Part shown: positions 21,321-35,339 of the stretch, in pieces
Layout of the letters: every line of letters begins with the position of its first letter
How positions within the stretch are numbered: the first letter of the stretch is position 1
Assembly (NCBI GenBank): GCA_037102815.1
Contig: BTPP01000009.1
Span: 1,612,001 to 1,676,000, forward strand
Reading direction: 5' to 3'
DNA length: 64,000 nucleotides
From: Neurospora intermedia
Lineage: Eukaryota > Ascomycota > Sordariomycetes > Sordariales > Sordariaceae
Made by a program: the position numbers and the translations under genes
The notes under the pieces: model-generated
Told to the model about the DNA's origin: nothing
Database searches by the model: none
The model's input: the letters and a program-made list of their open reading frames with translations, nothing else

Positions 21321-21886
21321 ATAATCCGGCACGCCATTTCTTATGCATTTAGAGGGCCCATGCATTTATATTCCCATGCCAAGACTTGCACCAAAATACA
21401 CCAAAATACACCAAAAATCATCAAATATCAACAGATATTTCCCAAAACGAGCTAGATTTGAAGCTATTCACAGCTCAGAGCAGGGTCGATATCAGGGTAG
21501 TCGCCTTCTTTACCTATATCTATATACTTCCCTTTGTAAAAGTCTAGCAAAGTGGTCTGCTTGGCACGTGATATAATGTGTGCTTCCACCTTCTTCCTCA
21601 TCTTTCTAAGTGCCTACACATCATCAAAATCCAGCACATCCTTCTCTACTACCCAATTAAGTAAATTGATAATATCAGTTACTGCCTCTTTAGTACTAAT
21701 AATTACAGGCGGTCTAAACTCCCTATCGTCCTCGTCGTCTTTAACAGTACGTATATCGTAGGTTTCAGCCAACCACTCCTTAATAACGTACTCAAGTACC
21801 TCCTCAGTATTAACTGGCTTACTAAGTATAACGTCTTCGTTAACGGGATTTATAAAGTTAATTAAATCTATCCTCTCTGATACGGG

Positions 21887-22148
21887 AGGTTAATTAAAAT
21901 AAAGACATTGCCCAGATACTGTACAGTTCACGAGGAAGTAGTAGTATTAGAAGGCAAAAGAAGGATCTTATAAGAAGGAGGGAAGGCTTCCAGCCAGCCG
22001 TCTGCATAGAAAGGATATGCTGTGACAGAGCCAGAGTACGGGCTATAGGGTGGCCCGGGCACGGCAGTCTGGGAGCCTAGACTAGGCACGGCAAGGAAGC
22101 CTCTATAGCAGCCTAATTAATTTAGGCTGTTACAACTAGTCTAAGTTA
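21887..22148 (-). repeat. Short dispersed repeat, copy 1
   Basis: This about 260-bp GC-rich insertion in the transposase is homologous in reverse orientation to copy 2 at about 22558-22813. Shared landmarks are CTTAGACTAGTTGTARCAGCC at one end, GGAAGGCTTCCAGCC and GTGGCCCGGGCACGGCAGTC inside, and CCCGTATYA at the other end. It could be a SINE, MITE or solo LTR. I found no convincing target duplication, so the class is open and the ends are accurate only to about 10 bases. Confidence 0.65.
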
Positions 22149-22557
22149 TAGTATAGTAAGGTAGGGTAATTTAGGGATTCCCCTATTACTCTCTTTAATA
22201 TTATTAGTAGCCTTCTTAAAGACCTCTTTAAAGTCGTCTAGCCTATTCTTAAGGAAACTACGTAGGGGGATGCTCTCCTTTAGTCCTAATATAATTAATT
22301 TCTTCTAGCAATTAATAACGGTCTATTATTTAACACTATTATACTAAGCACTCGAAACCTAATTAAGAGTATACCGTAAATTCATCTTACTAAAGGGATT
22401 TATCCCTCTATCCCCAATTTCGAAGTATAGCCACTCGAGGTAGTAACGATAGTAGTAAGACTTAAAGGTATTAATAATACCTTAATCTATTAGCTAATAT
22501 ATATTTGTAACGTTGGGGGGCAAGTAATAGGGAAATTCCTGGATTTCTATATCTATA

Positions 22558-22813
22558 CTGTATTATAGCTTAGACTAGTTGTAGCAGCCCAGACTAGCTA
22601 GGCTGTTATAGAGGCTTCCTTGCCGTGCCCAGTCTGGGCATTTAGACTGCCGTGCCCGGGCCACCCCGTGGCCCGTGCTCTGGCTCTCTCTGGCTCACTG
22701 CACTGCATATCTACTACGTGCAGACGGCAGGCTGGAAGCCTTCCTCCTTCTTACAACATCTTCCTTTACCTTATTTTATTTACTACTGTAAATGAAGGTA
22801 ACCCCCCGTATTA
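22558..22813 (+). repeat. Short dispersed repeat, copy 2 (opposite orientation)
   Basis: This is the less mutated copy of the pair; it keeps many CG-containing motifs lost in copy 1. Transposase coding sequence continues on both sides of it and also between the two copies. The pair is therefore two independent insertions into the same host element, not the ends of one inverted-repeat element. Confidence 0.65.
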
Positions 22814-23639
22814 GCAGGTATATAACTACAATATTGGAAGGGGGGGGCACTAGATTTAAACCGACTTAATAACTAGAGAAGTTATTAAGTAGAAGGACTA
22901 TCCGCTAACTAGGCTTTTTATAGTTACAATAAGTATAAAAGGATTATAACCACTCTACTATAATTATACCCGTTATCTATACCTTTTTATTATTCTTCTA
23001 CACTATTCTAGCAACGTTAAAATTAAACTACCTTAAAGCGTAAAGGACCTTTACTTTGCTAATAGCCTAAATTTCAAACTAATTATTACCAATATCGTTC
23101 GTCGTAAGGGCAAGAGAGATACGTAATTTATCACGCTTAGCACTAGGTCTAATTTGCAACGAAAGACTAAAATCTAGAATTTAGCGCTAGAAGAGCCCAA
23201 TCTTATCTATATTATATCAATTACCTTTAAGGAAGTTCGCTATATAATCTCGCAATTATACTATCCTCTCGAATATACAAGGATCGGTGACAAGCATAGA
23301 AGCAACCTCGCTAGCGAAGGCACTCTCTACGAGCTTGAAGCGGCGGCGGAAGAGGAGGTACCACTTCTTACTAAAGTATAGTGCTATAATAGGGTCGGCG
23401 GGTTTATTATTTCGTACCTCGGGGTACCGAAGCTATAATTCTTTAGCTTTTAACTATAAAAGTTCGATAGAGGTACTAAAACTACGAATTTCAATACCGA
23501 TTTGCTACTAGTAGAGCAAACGCTCGAGGACAGGCTATTCCCTTCTCCTTACGCGGTTAATTTGGAGCTAGGCGGGATCGAGGCTATTAACGTACGGGTT
23601 ATTCTTCTTATTGAGATACCGAGAGATAGTATACTGCGG

Positions 23640-23897
23640 TGTAAGGGGTGCAGCATAGTTGGCATAGATGCTGGCCTCAATTAATCGATAAGGTTCTACG
23701 AAGAAGAAAAGAGGGTAAAAGAGCGCCTTCTAGGCGGGTATAGCCAGCTGTCCTTTTTAAGGGACGTACGCGTATATAGGCTATTGGAGTGCCGCAGCGG
23801 CAAGCGACCTAATTGGTCGTATTAATTATTAGCCGGTTGAAATTCGGATTAGCGAAATTACTAGTTACTCTAACTATAGGTAGTAAGCCCTATAATA
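23640..23897 (-). repeat. Left LTR of element A
   Basis: The 258-bp LTR begins TGTAAGGGGTGCAGC. Differences from the right LTR are almost all C-to-T or G-to-A transitions. Its outer half is the less mutated one. Confidence 0.88.
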
Positions 23898-26520
23898 TTA
23901 ATCCCTTCCTCCCCTTTAATTAAAAAACTATTTATAAGTCCGTACCCCGTTACGTATACCCTTAAGATTAGATAATAAACCTCCTCTTTACTACTACCTA
24001 TATTATATTCGAATAATTTATATTTTTTAAATCGCTCCTTCTCTCTCCTTCTTCCTCCTTTCTCCTTTTTTAATAAAACTACAACCCTCTATTATAAATA
24101 TCCCTATACTACCGTCTCTCTATTATTTTAACTTTTACCCTATTTCTCTCTCCTACTCTTTTATTATTTTCGCTCCCTTACTACCTTTCTATATTTTACT
24201 CCATTGTTTACTCTATTTTTACTCTGTTTTTGTGCTAATATATTAGTAATATTTATTTAAAATATTTAGTACTCTTAATTAGCCTAGTTTCGATTAGTTC
24301 GTTTAGTTCTAGTAATTTTAATAGTTCTTATAATAGTAATAGTAGTAAGGCTCTTCCCCTACCCCGCCTACAATTCCTACTCCGGCTCCTAAGAAGCCTA
24401 AAATCCCTAAGCCGGTTTAAACCTAGCCTAGTACGACTATAGTCGGTATTAGTAAAATTATTACCGATAATACAATTTCGGCCTTTATTGCTAAAGTAGT
24501 TAAACTTTAATTTAATTAGTATATTTATTACCTCTCCTATAAATATAATTATATTACTACTCTTATAGGTAGTTCGGCTACTATTTATCTACCTTATTAA
24601 TATAATAAAGTAGTTTATAAGCTAACCCTAATTTAGGTTTAAAATGCTTTTACGGTCTAATATACCGTTAGTTATATTTCTAGTCCTTAGCGGGCTATTT
24701 TCCTAATTACTTTTAAGGTACTATTTAATTTTTCTTTTTTAGAAGAGAAAAGCTTTATTCTTTTATAAATTATTCGTTTTGCCCGTTCTATATTTTAAAT
24801 TTAATTTTTATAGCGGCTCTTAGGGTAGAATTAGTATTAAAGCGGTTATCGCCCGCCCGTTGAGTCCCGCTATCGAGTCCGGCGAGTCCGGTACTAATTC
24901 TTTATTAAGAATTTAATTAATTAAATTCTAAAAGAAGATAACTACCCTAGAATTCGATATAGATTAAATAAAGTGGGTAGTAGACCCCCCTATTATAAGG
25001 TCGATAAATAAATTTATTAATTAATATAACGAAGAATTCGAAGAGAAGAAAAAGAAGAAGAAAGAGGCGGCTACCGTTACTATTATTAAATCTTCTACCC
25101 TAGTAGCCGGCCCCTCCGGTACCTAACTTAAATATTATCTTTTAATTTATAAGAAGAATAATATTCCTAGTAAACGCCTTTGTACTAATACCCCTACTAT
25201 TATTACCCCTCGCGGATTCGAATAATAGAATACCCTAATTCCTTAATTACCTTTCGAAGTCCGTCCCTCGGATAATATTTAACCGCTCCCTTCGCTATTA
25301 CTTAATGTACGCTTAAAGAATATTCGCCCTTATAATATATATAAACCTATATTTAAAAACCTTACTAGTAGTAGAAGGGAAGATATTAATTCTTTTAATA
25401 TAGATAGTACTATAAGGGATTTACTAAATAATAATATTATAAAGAATATTTAGTATTTTAGGGTAGTCTTAGGCTTAACCCGAATAAAATTTTTATTTAA
25501 TATAGTACTATTTAAAAATCTTTAATTCTATCTTTCAGTAATAATTTTGTAATTAACTCTATATTATTTATTAATAAATTTATAATCCTATATATTATTA
25601 AATAAGTACTTTTTAATATAATAATTAAAGGGTCCGTTATTCGTTATCGTTGGACTATACTTAGCTTCAAATTAATTTAACGCTACCGTTTCTAAGAATT
25701 TTTATAATAATTCCTAAATTAAATTCTAATACCCCTTCTACTTTATTAGGATTTTTCTAACTATTCCTTTACGTCTCTTTATAGTATTAGCGTATAGAAT
25801 CTCTTCAATTTAGAATTTTAATTCTCTTTTAACTTTAATAATAAATAGTTAGTTATTAGTAAATCTTTAATTTAGGAGGGGATTAATAATAGTTCGATAG
25901 AGAAAATTAATATAGAAGATATTATAAATAGTTCGGGGAAGGTTAGAAAGTTCTACTACGTATGGAGAAAGGACTTTAAAGACTATATATTTCGTATATA
26001 ATTAATTAAGTTTCTTTTTTAGACGGTCTATTATATAGTTCTTCAAATTAAGCCAAACTTTATTTCCAATTTGGAAGTACTTGGTTAATTAGTAATATTA
26101 GTTAGCGAATTTCTTTTACTCTTAAATAACTACGGTTATAATTGCTTAATATAAGTTTATAATTTATTATAGCTTTCGTACGAATTAGTAAGCCCGCTTC
26201 TTAGTAGAGAGAAGGGGAGCTTTTAAACGGGCTTCTTCCCCTATAATTAAAATTGGAAATTCTATATTAAACCCGTACGTAGCGAAGAAGGGAGATATTC
26301 CGATAGAGGTATTAATATAGCTATTAATAATTAATTAGGCTATAGGGTACTATTTATCCTAATTATTTTATATATAATTAATTACTGTTTAAAAATATAT
26401 ATATATTTCTTAATTTATTTGTTCGGGGTTGCTATCGGTTTATAAATAATAAACCGTATTTAAAAGACGCTTAATATTAAGGAATTTATAGAATTTTACC
26501 TAAAATTAGCTAGTCTAATT

Positions 26521-26862
26521 TGTTAAGAATATAGGCGAAAGGTAGGCTGAGGTGACTACGGTCGTAGCTATACGTAGGGGACGGTAAGTTAGGGGTTAAT
26601 CCAAAGATATATTAATAATTACCGACTATAATAAATTATACTTCGTTGAACCTCTTTTATATTTATATAAACTCTATTCATCCGTTAATAAGTATTGTAG
26701 AGTCCCGTACTAATTTAACGCTCCGACGTAGTACCGAATTATCCTTCCCGCGAGCCTAACCTAATATAGGCGCTACCGTTATTAATCTACCGCTTTAGCC
26801 GACGGAGCGGAATAGCGACCGTTAGAGTACTTCGGTATATAGGCTCTTCGCCTCCTAATATA
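26521..26862 (-). repeat. Left LTR of element B
   Basis: The 342-bp LTR begins TGTTAAGAATATAGGCG and ends CTCCTAATATA. It aligns over its whole length with the right LTR and is the more mutated copy. Confidence 0.85.
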
Positions 26863-27077
26863 ACCCCCCCCCTTATAGGTTCTATCTTCGGAACCTCCGC
26901 AATTTACAATAGATCCTAATTAAGTAGCGGAGGGCGTCGGTACTATACTATTATAGCGTTATCGGACTACGTTATTAACGAAGGTATAATATCTTTACTT
27001 ACTAATTTAGTAAACCGTTATTCGTAATAGTCGCTAATATTATATCCTGGATATTATAGCCGCTTTTCCGTCTATAA

Positions 27078-27325
27078 GCCGCCCGCTAGAATATTAGTAT
27101 TATAATATTTATTCTTATAAACTCTAAATACGGACGCGAAGCCGCCCGTTAGAAGATCGGTATTATAATATTTATTCTTATAAGCTCTAAATACGGATAC
27201 GAAACCGCCCGCTAAAAGATCGGCATTATAATATTTATCTTTATAAGTTCTAATATAGTGAGCCGCCCGCCGAAATATTAATATTGTAATATCCGTTCTT
27301 GCGAATTCCAAATATAGATCCGAAA
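27078..27325. repeat. 63-bp tandem repeat, about four units
   Basis: Units start at 27078, 27141, 27204 and about 27262, each opening with a GCCGCCCG-like motif followed by TATTATAATATTTATTCTT. Spacing is 63, 63 and about 58 bases. It lies in the part of element B next to its left LTR. Confidence 0.8.
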
Positions 27326-28512
27326 CCGGTATTAGATTTAAAAAATTAATTAGATTCCCGACTATTATTATAACTAGTACCCTACGGGCGTATAAGGTAG
27401 TAAATATCGTTTTATTTAACAATAAATACTATACTAAATTTAAGAGTATTAATAAATATTTTAAAATACTATTATAATTATATTCTATAGTTCCTCTTAT
27501 AGTCTATTCTCTATTATTCGTATTGAATCTATCGCTACGCTTATTATTACCTTAAAAATACTAATATTATTATCCTTTAGAATTTCTTTCGCCGGACGCT
27601 CTCCGTTATTCGCGCTTACTACAGCCTACTATAATACTTAAATATAATCCCCCTCCTTATAAGTTCTATCTTTAGGACCTTCGTTCCCTTCTTTTACTTT
27701 TTATAATTTTAAATATTATCCTTACTATAAGCCCCCTCGCTTATATTATACTTTTCTAATTACTCTTCTATTATCCTCGCTTTATTTTCTACGTTATTCT
27801 CTTATTTTAATAGTATAATTCCTAACCGTTATCCTTACTCTTTCTATTATAATCCGAACTATATACCTTCCTACTTTCGTCCTTCTCTCCTATTTTTTTA
27901 TAGCCGCCCTACTACTTAATTATTCCGTTCTTCCCTTCCTAACTATTACCCTCGTTTTATCTTCCTATTTACTCCTTCCTACTATTTATATAATTACCTA
28001 ATAGTTCTTCTACCTCTATATTATTTTGTATTCGCCTACTTAGAATTATATTCGTCTATTTTAATTTATATTTATATAAAAACCTCCTTCTTCGTTTATA
28101 TAATATCCTTTCCGCCTACCCTCTTTACCTCCCCTCTTTTTTTTTTTCCTATCTTTATTTTTACTATTATATCCGTCCTCCCCTCGTTTATACCCGCCCC
28201 CCCTACGGATATACACTTTACTACTATATATTTATATATTAACTTTTACTTCCTTAAAGCGCTTAATTAATATATTTATTTCCCTTCTCTATTTTCCTTT
28301 TTCTATTCTATCCTCCCCTTCCTTTCGCTTTATACTTATTATTAATTTTCGTTCGGCTATTCTCTTTTTCGTTTTCTAATAATATCCGTCCCTTTACTTA
28401 CCTAAGATATAGCGTTACTCTTGCTTAAATATTTATAAATGCTCCAGCCCTAAACTTGTGTGAAGCTTTTAAAAAGATTGGCCAGAATACCTGCTAAACT
28501 AAAGGTACGTTT

Positions 28513-28518
<6 letters not shown>

Positions 28519-28568
<50 letters not shown>
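28519..28568. repeat. Poly-T run inside element B
   Basis: About 50 consecutive T's. This could be the poly-A end of a minus-strand retroposed sequence or simple slippage. No clear element end is recognisable beside it. Confidence 0.8.
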
Positions 28569-29334
28569 CACTTCGCTAATATCTTTTTCTTCCAAAGTTC
28601 AATAAAACATCGCAATATTCGCTATCGCTACACCGCTATATATTCGAAATCCTCTATAGTATTTATAATTTATAGAATATTATATAGGATATAATAGTTG
28701 AAATTATACGCCTTACCGATACCGATAGCCCCCTACCTACCCCCCTCCTATAGTAATTATAATATTTTATAGTAGCGTTTTAAATAATTATATAAGTGCG
28801 CTTAATTAATAATAATCTCCCTACAACGTTATTTAAAATGTTTTATATTTCTAATTTTATTCGTAAAGGTTATTTAAAATTAAACTATTATAATATTAAT
28901 AATATTAATACTAATATTAATCTAATAGCCCCTACTAATTCTTTTATAAATATTTCTACGCCGAATATTCCTATTTAAGTCCCCCCCTCCCTTAATTATA
29001 GCTATAATCCCTAATATTAATTAGTTAATAGGAGGTTAATATTATTAGATAGAAAGTTAGACGAATTATTAGAGTTCGTATAGGAGGACTATAAATAAAT
29101 AGTATAAAGTAATATTTATAAATATTATTAATAAACGTAGTAGTACGCGGGAATATTCTTCCTAAAGTTGTAGGTTCTAATCCTATATTAATAATAGTAG
29201 ATACTACCGGGGATTTTTTTATTTAGGATAATAATAAATAATATAGGTTATATTCTTTCTAGCGCCTTATTAATTTTCTATAATAAATTTAAACTATTTT
29301 CCCCTCCTATTTTTTTATTCCGTCTAGTATCTCT

Positions 29335-29715
29335 ACTCCATATTTTATATTTATATTTTACATTTACGTTTTACGTTTTATATTTATATTTTACATTTAC
29401 ATTTTATATTTTTATTTTATATCTCTACTTTATATTTCTACCTTATATCTTTACTTTATATTTTTACTTTTATATTATTATTTTATATTTCTATTTCGCA
29501 TCTTATATTTATATTTTATATCTACGTTTTATATTTATATTTTGCGTCTCTACTTTATATCTTTACTTTTATATTTCTACTTTATATTTCTACTTTACGC
29601 TTTATATTTTTGTTCTACATCTACGTCTTACGTTTACATCTTACGTTTTATATTTATATTTTACATTTACATTTTACGTTTCGCGTTTGCGTTTTACGTT
29701 TCTATTTTACGTCTC
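29335..29715. repeat. Degenerate pyrimidine-rich minisatellite in element B
   Basis: About 380 bases are made of irregular copies of TTTATATTTMTACTTTACGT-like words (TTTTACATTTACGTTTTACG and variants). One strand has almost no G. It probably began as a tandem repeat and was blurred by RIP. Confidence 0.6.
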
Positions 29716-32700
29716 TTAATAATTATTATTCTCTTACCTCTATTTAATTAATTCTTATTAATTTAATAGTTGGTCCGCCGCTAATACGTTGCTATTATAT
29801 TTCCTTAGCTTTGTATTTTTTAAAGAGGTCCGGGTAATTTATATCTTCTTATAAAATTTATAAATTTTTATTATCCGGATACCCCTTCTATTTAATTTAG
29901 AATTACCGTTAGTAGTTAAATTTATAATATTTTATAATTACTTTAACTTTATACTAAATATTATCCTCCTCGATATTTATAATTTCCCTTTATAGTATTA
30001 TTATAGTAGGATTTTTATAGTATAATTCTAATAGGGTAATAAGGAATATTAGGTAAATATAGTAATATATAGGGAATATAAGTCGGTAGGTTATTTTCTT
30101 TTCCCTAACGACCTTAATAATTTAGAAGGGTCCTAAAAATTTATTTACTAATTTAATATTTAAATAGCGTTATTTAATATACTTTATATTAAATAGAATC
30201 TAACTTCTAATATCGAATTCCTTTAATTTCCGAGTTTTATTATATTATTTTATATATTTTTAATTAATAACCTCTAAAGCTATTATAATTTCTAATTATT
30301 TATAAAGTAATTTATCGATCCGTTTGGTAGTTATTATAGGAAGGACCGTTCTCTGCCCTCACTTTAAGTCCGCCAGTCCCTAAAAATAATATTTAAAGAG
30401 TAGTTCTAATAAGGACTTTTTAATAATAGTATAGAAATAGTTATTATATATTTATTATGCTAGTGTAATTTTTTCGGCCTAATTAGTCTATTCTATATTA
30501 TAGAAGATTTAAAGGTATAATTCTAAATTTTAGTTCTACCTCTCCGTTTATCCGTCTATTTAGGGGTATTAGGCCGTATTAAAACGTTTATAAATATCTA
30601 AAAGTTCGTAATAAGTCTTTTAAAATTAGTTTGTAAAAAGGCTACCTTTATTTAATATAATAGAATTCGGGAAGCTAAACTATTAGAAGACGTTTTGTTA
30701 AAAAAGGAATATAAATTACCGAACGTCGATTGTCTTTTATATAGGGATATATAAAGCGTATTTAGTAAAATAGTTAATAATAATAAGGATTACGTTGTAA
30801 ATTTAATTAAATATAGGGTCGAATAATTTTAATACTCCTATAATAAAATCGTACGAAATATTTTACTAAGGGATAGTAAGGATAGGTAGCAACTTTAATA
30901 GTTTATATAATCGGTAGTTATAAGGTTTAGCCTTCTAATATACTAGATATTCGCGGACGTATAATTTAATATTAATTATAATAGTAGGTTAATAATAGAA
31001 TTAATTAATATACTTTAACGTTTTCCTTTAACCTAGGTATTTGGCCGTCGCTATATTATAGTAAGCGTAGAATAATTCGGCCCGTATACGTTCTAGAATA
31101 TAGACCTAATATTAATATTATAGAGTTCTATCTTCCCCTATTTTTTAATTTTTTATTTATTTCTTTCCTTCACTATTCTTCTATACTTCTTTAATAATAA
31201 ATAAGTCTTCCTTCTATACTTTTAATAATTATTATCTTAATAATAGTAATTATTCTTTATTCTTCTATATTTTTACTATTACTATATACCCGTTTATATT
31301 CCCTACTATAATATTTTCGTTTTCCTTCTTTAATTTAATAGCGGCCTCGTTTACGAATTTTACCCTCTTTTTTACTATTCCGTCCTCTCTATTATTATTT
31401 TCAACCTCCTTTTACTTTTTCCCTTCCTTATTTACTTTATCCTCCTTCCTTAAACCCTACTTTTCTTTCTATAATTCAATTTCTTCGCCCTTCGACGCCC
31501 AACCTTCTTTTATTTTATTTATATTCTATTACTATTCCCTCTCCTCCGCCGCCGTCCTTTAAACTTCCTTCCTAATTAAAACTATTTATTTTATTAGTAT
31601 TTTTAATACCCAACTTTCCTTTATTATCCGGCCCTTCTCCTTACTCCTTTTAATAATTTTTATTAATAGGTAGTTACCTCTTATTTCTAATTCTTCTCTT
31701 TACAATTATAATTTCCTTAATAACCTATCCGCTAGATTCAATTTTCCTAGTCGGTACTTAATCCCGAAGTTATATACCGCTAATTCTAATACTTACTAAT
31801 TCTATTTCGTGCTAACCCGCTCCTTATTTTAAAAATACTATAAGTTTAAATAATTTGTAATTATTAAGAATAGTTTATTTATATATAATAAATATTATTT
31901 CTACGCCTTTAATACTCTTATAATTATTAATAGTTTTCTATTTCTAACCTTATATTTTATTTCTTCTAATAACTTTTTCTTCGAAAAGAAAGTTATTAGG
32001 TATTATTTATTACTATATAATTATATAAGAACTGCCCTAATTGCGAAGTCTAATACGTTTATTTCTATTCGGATTTGTAATGCCGGGTCGAAGTAGCGTA
32101 ATATAAGAGTTTCCTAAAATAATTTTTTAAATTTTACGAACGCTTCCCTTACTTCTTTTATAAATTCGAATAGCCTCTATTTATTACCCTTTAACAATTC
32201 TATTAGGAGTGTAATTACTTTAGAATATAACGTTATAAAGTATTAATAAAATCCTATAAATTTTAAGAAGACCTAAATATTATAAACGTTCGCCGGGGCT
32301 TTTTATTCTATAATTGTTATAACCCTCTTTAAATTTATTAATATACCCTCCGGGGAAATAATATATTCTAAAAATAATACCCTCTTTATATAAAATTTAT
32401 ATTTACTTAAATTTATATAAAAGTTCCGATCTTATAATTACTAAAGGACTTCCTTAATATAATTAATATAATCTTCTTTATTCTTACTATAAATTAAAAT
32501 ATTATTAAAGTAAATAATATATATTATATTTATTAACCCCGCTAATATATTATTAATATATATTTAAAATATTATTGGCGTATTCGCTAACCCTATTAGT
32601 ATAATTAAAAATTTGTAGTATTTGTACTTCGTACGAAAGGCTATTTTCTCTTCGTTTCCCTCTCGAATCCGAATTTTATAGTATACGTCCTTCAAATTTA

Positions 32701-35339
32701 ATTTAATAAAGACCTTAACTAATAATAACCGATTTAAAATCTTTTAAATAAAGGGTAATACCGTCCGATTCTTTTTTATAACTTTATTTAACGCCCTAAA
32801 ATTAATATAGAATTTTAATTTTCTACCTTTCTTTAAAATAAAAATAATAGGAGCGCCTATTAAATTAATAGAGGAATAAATCTATCCTTTTTAAAGTACT
32901 TTTGCTAATTATTTATATAATATTTCTAATTCTTTAATATTTAATATATAAATCGGTCCCTAAAGCGCCGATTCCCCTTCAATTAAATTAATATAATATT
33001 CTAACCGGTCGTATTAGGGTAAAGGTATAGCCGAAGTTTTAAATACTAACTGGAATTCTTTATACTCTGACGGAATAATCGGTTTAAAAACGGTAGGCTC
33101 GTCTTCGGTTTCCTCTAGTAATTCTAAGGATTATAATAGTATTAATTCTATAGGGGGTATTAGAATAAAGTAAATGCTATTAAGCGCTACTTAAAAGACT
33201 TTTATTAAGGAAATAGGAATTAAAAGCGTTTCGGCCGACTTTAGTATAATAAATAGGATTATAAATTCGGACGTTAAGGAAGAGGGGATTTCGAACGGGA
33301 TATTTATATACGTAGGAAGGCGGAAACCCTCTTCTACCCTTATTATTTCCCGGAGGTTTAATAGTAGAATTAAATCCTACTATAATTCTATTAGGATAAT
33401 TATAGTATTGTATACTTCCTTCGCCGGTATTATACTTAATATAAGATTGCCGGCCTTAATATAAAATTAAAACGACTATTGTTACTAATTAATATTAGGG
33501 TTCTATTTATAAAGTTAAGGGTAATTAAAGATAATTTCTATAGCTAGGGATTTAATTATAGTAAAAGTAATTCGCTTTATCCGTTTAATACTATAAGAAT
33601 TATATATTTTAATAAAATAGGTAGTTATATTATATATAGGAATAGGTTGAAGAAAGAAATTAATAAAATAATAAAGTACTAGATTAATTTTTATATTTAA
33701 TGGAAGTAAATATTTACTAATTAGGTTTAATTCTATACCCGAATTTATTAACCTTTACGTATTCTACTAATTTCTATAAATCCTTACTAATAACCTTATT
33801 TCTAAATATAATTATAATTTATTTATATTATTTTAAACGGTTATAGCTACTATTCTAATTATAATCGGTTTAACGTTTATTCCGTATAAAAGGGTATTTG
33901 TAGAGATAGTACAATTCTATATTAAATAGCCGACCTAACTATAATTATAATAAACTCGGTTTTAGTACACTACTATAAAATAACCTATTATACTATATTT
34001 ATAGTAAGTATTTAATAGCTTTGGCTAAGTATAACGGTTATATATATAACCTTTTTAGTAATAAAGGGAATAAATAAGATTAGAATTTATTTAAAAAGTA
34101 ATAGGAGGGCGATAGGGAAAATCGGAGGGGTTAGTACTATAGGATAATAGAGGAGGGATATTCGTAGAGGAAGTAGGAGGGTATAAAAATAAAAAAGACG
34201 GTAGAGTATACCTTAAAAATATTTAATTTTAATAATATAATATAAATAATTCAATATTCTTTAAACTTTCTAACTATTCTACGTATACTACTACTTTATT
34301 TATTATATTAATACCGGCCGTTAAAAGGATATTTTATTTAAAAAGGGGGTACAATTAGTTAGCCTACGTAACGACCCGAATATATTCTGGTTAATTGTAT
34401 AATAAATTAAATTCTTTAGTATAATAGTAGTTATAAAAGTTATAAATAATTTTTAAAGTGTTTTATTATATATATTTAAACTTATTAAGAGCGGATCGTT
34501 TAATAGCTTAAATATTACTATTATATTTAATTTCTAAGAAGGTACGGAGGTTGCTCTATATAGGCGTATTATAAATAGTATTATATTTAGGCTTACTATA
34601 AAGAACTAATATATATTTAATTTATATATTCTTAAGATTACCTTTAATATAATTAATAACGAACGAGAGGGAAGTATAAAGGTATTTCTAAAAGTATATA
34701 TCGATGTTATAGAGGTAATTCCGTAATTATAAGAAACTTTCGTTAGTAAATTTAATAATATTATATTTAAAACGGTATTCGGTATAAATTAGTATAATTA
34801 TAATTAGTAAAAGGGTAATTATAATAACGGCTATTAATAAGGGGGTAGTAAAGGGAAGTATAGTAAAAATATAAATTTAATTATAAAAGAAGTAATTCTA
34901 ATAATAGAATCCGGCGGGGATAAGGGGGTAGTTTCCTACTAAATTTTATTTAGTAAGGCCTACGAAAGCGAATTAATCCTATTAGGATATATACGAAGGG
35001 AGATAATTAAAGAGAAATTTAATTACGGTAAATTAAGATTCGAATAGTTATTATTTACGTACGAATTCGTCGGCTTCCGAAATTTAAGGATATAAATAGG
35101 GAGCCCGGGGCGGTATAGGGGGGTAATCTTCGTTACTATCTTCTTCGACGGACTCTATAGTAGGTTAGTACTACTATAAAGAAAGTAAAAGAAATTAAAT
35201 TGTTTTAATTATAGTAATTATAGGGGTAATAGTATAAGAGGGACGAAGAGTAATTTTAGTAATATAAAAAATAAACCGGCCGCTATATATATATATTTTA
35301 ATAATATTAGTTCAATTCCCGGAGGAAGAATTATTAATT

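Noticed and set aside
21887-22813. Single foldback or MITE element with 250-bp arms
   Set aside because: Transposase coding sequence is readable in the 400 bp between the arms, so two independent insertions explain the data better.
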